This document shows positions 60,196 through 64,000 of a stretch of DNA of 64,000 bases, one piece after another. The notes below the pieces were generated by a model, which was given only the letters and a program-made list of their open reading frames with translations, was not told the origin of the DNA and ran no database searches. The stretch is from positions 124,001 through 188,000 of the forward strand of contig DAORKG010000001.1 in NCBI GenBank assembly GCA_035439445.1. The letters are read 5' to 3'. The DNA comes from UBA4416 sp035439445. GTDB taxonomy: Bacteria; Bacteroidota; Bacteroidia; B-17B0; Aurantibacillaceae. Positions within the stretch are counted from its first letter, which is position 1. The number at the start of each line of letters is the position of its first letter. The translations under genes and the position numbers were made by a program.

Positions 60196-63018
60196 CTATT
60201 GTGTATTCCGATTTCCTTTTATTTCTTCCTTCTTCGCAAAATACTTTTTAAAATTATATGTAAATGTTAGCATATAATAACGATTTAAAACATAAGTTTG
60301 AGAATCTTGTATGTAGCTATCGGTATTGGTTCTTGAAATGGCGTTGTTTTGATTTAATAAATCATAAACTGTTAATCGTAATTCAGCTTGTTTGTCTTTT
60401 AAAAATTTATAGCCAATACCCGCATTCCATAAAGAGATAGATTGATTGAAAGCGCTTGTTAAACCTGAATAATAGGTGTTGGTATATTCGCTTTGTAACA
60501 CTAATCCTTTCCATGGATTAACTGTAATTTTTAATCTTGATTGTTGTGATAAATAAGTTGTATTAGAGGATGTTTGTAAAGTATTATTAATTTGACTGTA
60601 AGATGAATTAGATGATAAAGTGAAATCAAACTTTTCGCTGATGTTACTGCTAAATACCAAGCCTAAAGCACCTGTAGCTGTTTTGGCTAAGTTTGTTTGT
60701 GTGTTGATTAAGCCTGGTATATTAGTGTAATTTCCTGAAAGATTCACACTTAAATTTGTTTTAATTTTTTTAATAGGAAAAGTGTAATTAATAAATGAAC
60801 GAACGCTATAATATCCATCTAAATTAACAGGGCGTGTGATTTGAGAACCTTTTTTTAATGAAATAGAATTATAAACTACAGTGTCTTGGTTAGCTATTAA
60901 GGTACTGTTTCCAATATAATTTGCGGAGTAATTGCCACCTAATAAAGCAAAGAATGATGTAGCTTTTTCAGTGTTTACTCCCGAATAACGCATATTTAAA
61001 TTGTTTTGAAAATCCTGTTTTAAATCCGGATTACCGGTACTTAATTGTAAAGAATTACTATTATTAACCACATCTTGCAATTGATCAATACTTGGTGCGT
61101 TATTACTGGTTCTGTAGTTAATTCTTAAATTCTTTTTTGGAGAAAATTTATATTGTAATTGAGCTGATGGTAAAACAGATTCAAATGTTTTACTTAGTTG
61201 ATAGTTACTTGGAATTTCTTGCTGCTTAGATAATAAGGCCCATTGATAGGCAGCATTTAATGAGAAATTAAATTTCTTTTTTTCAAATCGATATCCTAAA
61301 CTTCCTGATTGAGACTGATATTGACTTTTAAATACATTGGTTAAAGAACTATCTAAATCAGAATAATTATATTCTATATAATTTTTATCATACGTCCTTT
61401 TTGAAGAGTAATTATCATTGTAGTTTGCATTATAGTTTACTATTAAAAAACTTGTATTACTTAATGGTTCGGTATATGATATATTTCCATTTATTGTTTT
61501 TCCATTTTTTGCAATATGAGCTTTTTGATTCAAAGAATCACCTACAATGATTGTGTCTCTATAGTAATCATTTAAAGTATATAATCTGTTTTCTCCATTG
61601 TTTTCCGTGATGGTTGGAGTTAGGTTGATAGAGAATGTTCTTCCTCTTTTTGCGAACGAGTGTCTGTATAAAATTGGAGAGGAAATAGAATAACCAAATA
61701 AGTTTGAGGAAGTGTTGTTTTGAGAGTTGCTTAAGGTAAATGCTTCTTTAACGTTACTGCCTAATAATGATTTTGAACCGTCGTTGTTTTGAAAAGATAA
61801 TTTAGGTTGAAATATAATGGAATTCATAGAATCCAATTTGCTTTCAATTTTAAAATTAATTCGATGATTGTAGTTATCACTTTTAGTAGTGTTATTTTCG
61901 TTATATACTAAGCCATTATTTGAACCAATAATATATTGTTGGAGTAGGGAAGACTTAGAGTCGTTTTGAGTCCAATTGAAAAAATAACTGGCAGTTATAT
62001 CTGTTTTCTTTCCCCATTTATCGGCGTAGTTTAATCCAAATAGTGATGTTGTATTGATGCCATTTTGAACACCCACTAAAAAATTATCAGCATTGTTCTG
62101 TGGCGAACCACCTCCGCCACCTCTCATGCCTCGTCCACCGCCACCTCCGCTGCCAGAACTCATGACACCCACTAAATCTTCTGATGAGAAATTTTGTTCA
62201 TTGATATTATTCGACTGGGCCAGAATTGTAATACGTCTATTGCCTTTAAAAATATTTACTGTTGCACCACCTTTGTATTTGTCTTCATAACCATAACCTC
62301 CATATACTTTTCCAAATACGCCGTTTTTAAATTGCGGCTTAGTGGTGATGTTAATCGTTTTGCTGGCATTACCATCATCAAATCCTGTAAATTGAGCTTG
62401 GTCACTTTTTTTATCAAACACTTGCACTTTATCAATTACTTCAGCAGGAATATTTTTTAAAACAGCATTGGCATCATCTCCAAAAAATGGTTTTCCATCT
62501 ACTAATACTTTCTTTACTTCTTCGCCTTGTGCTTGTACTTTGCCATCCACAACTGTAATGCCTGGCATCTTTGTAACTAAGTCTTCAGCAGTAGCATCTT
62601 TATTTACTTTAAAAGCTTTGGAACTAAAACTAGTCGTGTCTCCGTTTTGCGTAGCTAAAGCTTGTTGTGCTTCAACAGTGACTTCTTTTAAATTAGTTGA
62701 GTTTTGCTTTAATGCAATCGTTGGAATAATTAAATCTTGATTTGTAACTTGAATAGATTTAAAAACTGGTTTATATCCTAATGAAAGTATTTTAAGAATG
62801 TAATTATTTGAACTGATATTTTCCAGTTTATATTGACCTTCTATATCTGTTGTTGTCCCTTTTACAAAGGAAGAGTCTGTTTTTAATAGTAATACAGAAG
62901 AGCCAATAGCAGCTTGTTTGTTTTCGTCAATTAAATTTCCGCTAACAGAAAAAGTTTGAGCCCGTATAAATGAGAACGAACAAATGCATAGTATTATATA
63001 TAGATATTTTGAAAACAT
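60196..63018 (-). CDS. CarboxypepD_reg / plug / outer-membrane beta-barrel protein
   Basis: 940 residues from ATG 63018, which gives a signal peptide (MFSKYLYIILCICSFSFIRAQ). A CarboxypepD_reg-like domain covers about 25-110 (VSGNLIDENKQAAIGSSVLLL). A TonB plug domain follows (about 120-220: DATAEDLVTKMPGITVVDGKVQ, VLVDGKPFFGDDANAVLKNIPAEVIDKVQVFD). A glycine-rich stretch lies near 295-315 (SSGSGGGGGRGMRGGGGGS), then a long OMP_b-brl-type barrel. No SusD partner is adjacent, so it is not a classic SusCD pair. The ligand is unknown. Confidence 0.87.
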   Translation of the reverse strand: MFSKYLYIILCICSFSFIRAQTFSVSGNLIDENKQAAIGSSVLLLKTDSSFVKGTTTDIEGQYKLENISSNNYILKILSLGYKPVFKSIQVTNQDLIIPTIALKQNSTNLKEVTVEAQQALATQNGDTTSFSSKAFKVNKDATAEDLVTKMPGITVVDGKVQAQGEEVKKVLVDGKPFFGDDANAVLKNIPAEVIDKVQVFDKKSDQAQFTGFDDGNASKTINITTKPQFKNGVFGKVYGGYGYEDKYKGGATVNIFKGNRRITILAQSNNINEQNFSSEDLVGVMSSGSGGGGGRGMRGGGGGSPQNNADNFLVGVQNGINTTSLFGLNYADKWGKKTDITASYFFNWTQNDSKSSLLQQYIIGSNNGLVYNENNTTKSDNYNHRINFKIESKLDSMNSIIFQPKLSFQNNDGSKSLLGSNVKEAFTLSNSQNNTSSNLFGYSISSPILYRHSFAKRGRTFSINLTPTITENNGENRLYTLNDYYRDTIIVGDSLNQKAHIAKNGKTINGNISYTEPLSNTSFLIVNYNANYNDNYSSKRTYDKNYIEYNYSDLDSSLTNVFKSQYQSQSGSLGYRFEKKKFNFSLNAAYQWALLSKQQEIPSNYQLSKTFESVLPSAQLQYKFSPKKNLRINYRTSNNAPSIDQLQDVVNNSNSLQLSTGNPDLKQDFQNNLNMRYSGVNTEKATSFFALLGGNYSANYIGNSTLIANQDTVVYNSISLKKGSQITRPVNLDGYYSVRSFINYTFPIKKIKTNLSVNLSGNYTNIPGLINTQTNLAKTATGALGLVFSSNISEKFDFTLSSNSSYSQINNTLQTSSNTTYLSQQSRLKITVNPWKGLVLQSEYTNTYYSGLTSAFNQSISLWNAGIGYKFLKDKQAELRLTVYDLLNQNNAISRTNTDSYIQDSQTYVLNRYYMLTFTYNFKKYFAKKEEIKGNRNTQ

Positions 63019-63100
63019 GTAAGTTTTAAATATACGATTTAGAGAGAATGTAAAAATGTTTAAATACGTTAAAAACGACGAGGCTCGATTTTTTGAGGTA

Positions 63101-63133
63101 AAAAAAATGCTCGCCAATTGCGAGCATTTTTTT
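63101..63133. terminator. Rho-independent terminator of pyrG
   Basis: A7-TGCTCGC, five-base loop, GCGAGCA-T7, between pyrG and the outer-membrane barrel gene. Palindromic, so usable on either strand. Confidence 0.88.
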
Positions 63134-63155
63134 ATTAAATTTTATTTATTTGTGT

Positions 63156-64000
63156 CTATCCTAATGCAGCTTTTATAAAGCTAACAAATAAAGGGTGAGG
63201 GTTTTCTACCGTACTTTTATATTCCGGGTGAAATTGAACACCAATAAAGAATGGATGAGTTGGAATTTCTACAATCTCTGCTAATTCAGCAGTTGGATTT
63301 AAGCCTGATAAAACCATTCCGGCATCTTTGTATAATTTTGTGTATTCGTTATTAAATTCATAACGATGACGGTGACGCTCATTGATATCTGTTTTGCCAT
63401 AAATTTTATGAGCTAAAGTTCCTTCAACAATACGACAAGGGTATGAACCCAAACGCATAGTTCCTCCCATGTGCGAAATGTTTTTTTGAGCTTCTAATAA
63501 ATCAATTACAGGAGCACTTGTTGCAGGATTCATTTCTCTACTATGTGCATCTTTTAATCCTAATACATGACGTGCAAATTCAATTACTGCACATTGCATA
63601 CCTAAACAAATTCCAAAAAATGGCACATTATTTTCACGTGCATATTTAATAGCCGAAATTTTCCCTTCAATACCGCGGTTACCAAAACCTGGTGCTACTA
63701 AAATTCCTTTTAATCCTTTTAATTTTTCGGCAACGTTTTCGTTTGTTAAACTTTCGCTATGAATCCATTCAACATTTACCTTGCAATCATTAACTGCGCC
63801 TGCATGAATAATAGCTTCAGCAATAGATTTGTAAGAATCTTTTAATTCAACGTATTTTCCAACTAAACCAATAGTGACAGTTTTAGAAGGATTATGGAAT
63901 TTATTTAAAAATAATTTCCATTTATCTAATTTAACTTCGCTAGGTGTGTTAACATTTAATTTCTTTAAAACAATCTCATCTAATTTCTCTTTTTCCATTA
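63156..64000 (-). CDS. pyrG: CTP synthase, C-terminal part (5' end outside window)
   Basis: The frame is open to the window edge, so the N-terminal synthetase domain is cut off. Visible is the whole glutamine amidotransferase domain: IGLVGKYVELKDSYKSIAEAI, APGFGNRGIEGKI, the nucleophile in FFGICLGMQCAVIEFAR, and the His-Glu in IGVQFHPEYKSTVENPHPLF. NERHRHRYEFN is also typical. CTP synthase makes CTP from UTP with glutamine. Confidence 0.96.
   Translation of the reverse strand, partial: MEKEKLDEIVLKKLNVNTPSEVKLDKWKLFLNKFHNPSKTVTIGLVGKYVELKDSYKSIAEAIIHAGAVNDCKVNVEWIHSESLTNENVAEKLKGLKGILVAPGFGNRGIEGKISAIKYARENNVPFFGICLGMQCAVIEFARHVLGLKDAHSREMNPATSAPVIDLLEAQKNISHMGGTMRLGSYPCRIVEGTLAHKIYGKTDINERHRHRYEFNNEYTKLYKDAGMVLSGLNPTAELAEIVEIPTHPFFIGVQFHPEYKSTVENPHPLFVSFIKAALG

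Noticed and set aside
60196..63018. SusC-type nutrient receptor of a SusCD pair
   Set aside because: No SusD-like lipoprotein gene is adjacent, and the barrel resembles the general OMP_b-brl group rather than the SusC/RagA family.

Overview
The window comes from an AT-rich member of the Bacteroidota, probably Flavobacteriales-like. The signs are a C-terminal type IX secretion sorting domain, PD40 envelope proteins, a CarboxypepD_reg outer-membrane barrel, a fused CcoN-CcoO cbb3 oxidase, DUF4294 and GreA-like proteins typical of the phylum, and promoters with the Bacteroidota -7 element TAnnTTTG instead of sigma70 boxes. Order and genus cannot be fixed from the sequence alone.

Layout. 1-9.7 kb holds envelope and housekeeping genes: partial M28 peptidase, DUF4294 protein, biotin carboxylase, a secreted CAP/OmpA-like protein, a PD40-SPOR protein, an NlpC/P60 hydrolase and an MsrB-MsrA fusion. 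9.7-15 kb holds a PAS histidine kinase with a receiver-Crp/Fnr regulator, a beta-CASP nuclease, a universal stress protein and a TerB-like protein. 15-27.5 kb is a microaerobic respiration block: CcoI-type copper ATPase, ccoS-ccoNO-ccoQ-ccoP-ccoG-ccoH, a SafE/DsbD_2-like transporter, a PLP decarboxylase, hemN and a truncated hemoglobin. 27.5-34.3 kb carries paaABCD (phenylacetyl-CoA epoxidation), then a redox/copper operon (DUF983, rhodanese, thioredoxin, OsmC, CopA-type ATPase, HMA chaperone). 34.4-41.9 kb carries tyrosine and tryptophan catabolism (hmgA, hppD, nbaC, kmo, kynA), a U32 protein and a ferredoxin. 41.9-45.4 kb is pdxH, a desaturase, a QueD-like protein and a halogenase-like flavoprotein. 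45.4-48 kb holds a small conserved protein and a DoxX-Usp-Usp operon. 48-52 kb is a signalling cluster. 52-64 kb holds a 2H phosphoesterase, a repeat with a DUF559 gene, a pseudouridine synthase, tRNA-Leu and tRNA-Gly, mutS, a GreA-like protein, a T9SS-exported protein, an outer-membrane barrel and partial pyrG.

Main observation. Eleven intergenic regions between 12 and 48.1 kb share one promoter design: two Crp/Fnr-type 14-bp operators (core TGAY-N4-RTCA) with centres 21-23 bp apart, and a -7 element whose downstream end lies 36.5 bp from the proximal operator centre in 11 promoters (35.5 and 37.5 in two more). This places the proximal operator at about -41.5 and the distal one at about -63.5. 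The promoters serve the kinase/receiver-Crp operon itself, the cbb3 oxidase and its copper ATPase, hemN, paaABCD, the copper/thiol operon, aromatic amino-acid degradation, pdxH, several Usp/DoxX/TerB-like genes and two uncharacterised proteins. Three of the regions are divergent promoters sharing one operator pair. The likely regulator is the receiver-Crp protein encoded here, which would act like FixJ and FixK joined in one polypeptide under a PAS kinase.

How it fits together. Many of the targets consume O2 (PaaA, HmgA, HppD, NbaC, Kmo, KynA, PdxH, desaturase) or help respire at low O2 (cbb3, HemN, truncated hemoglobin, copper supply). The window therefore reads as one low-oxygen or redox regulon set among ordinary housekeeping genes.
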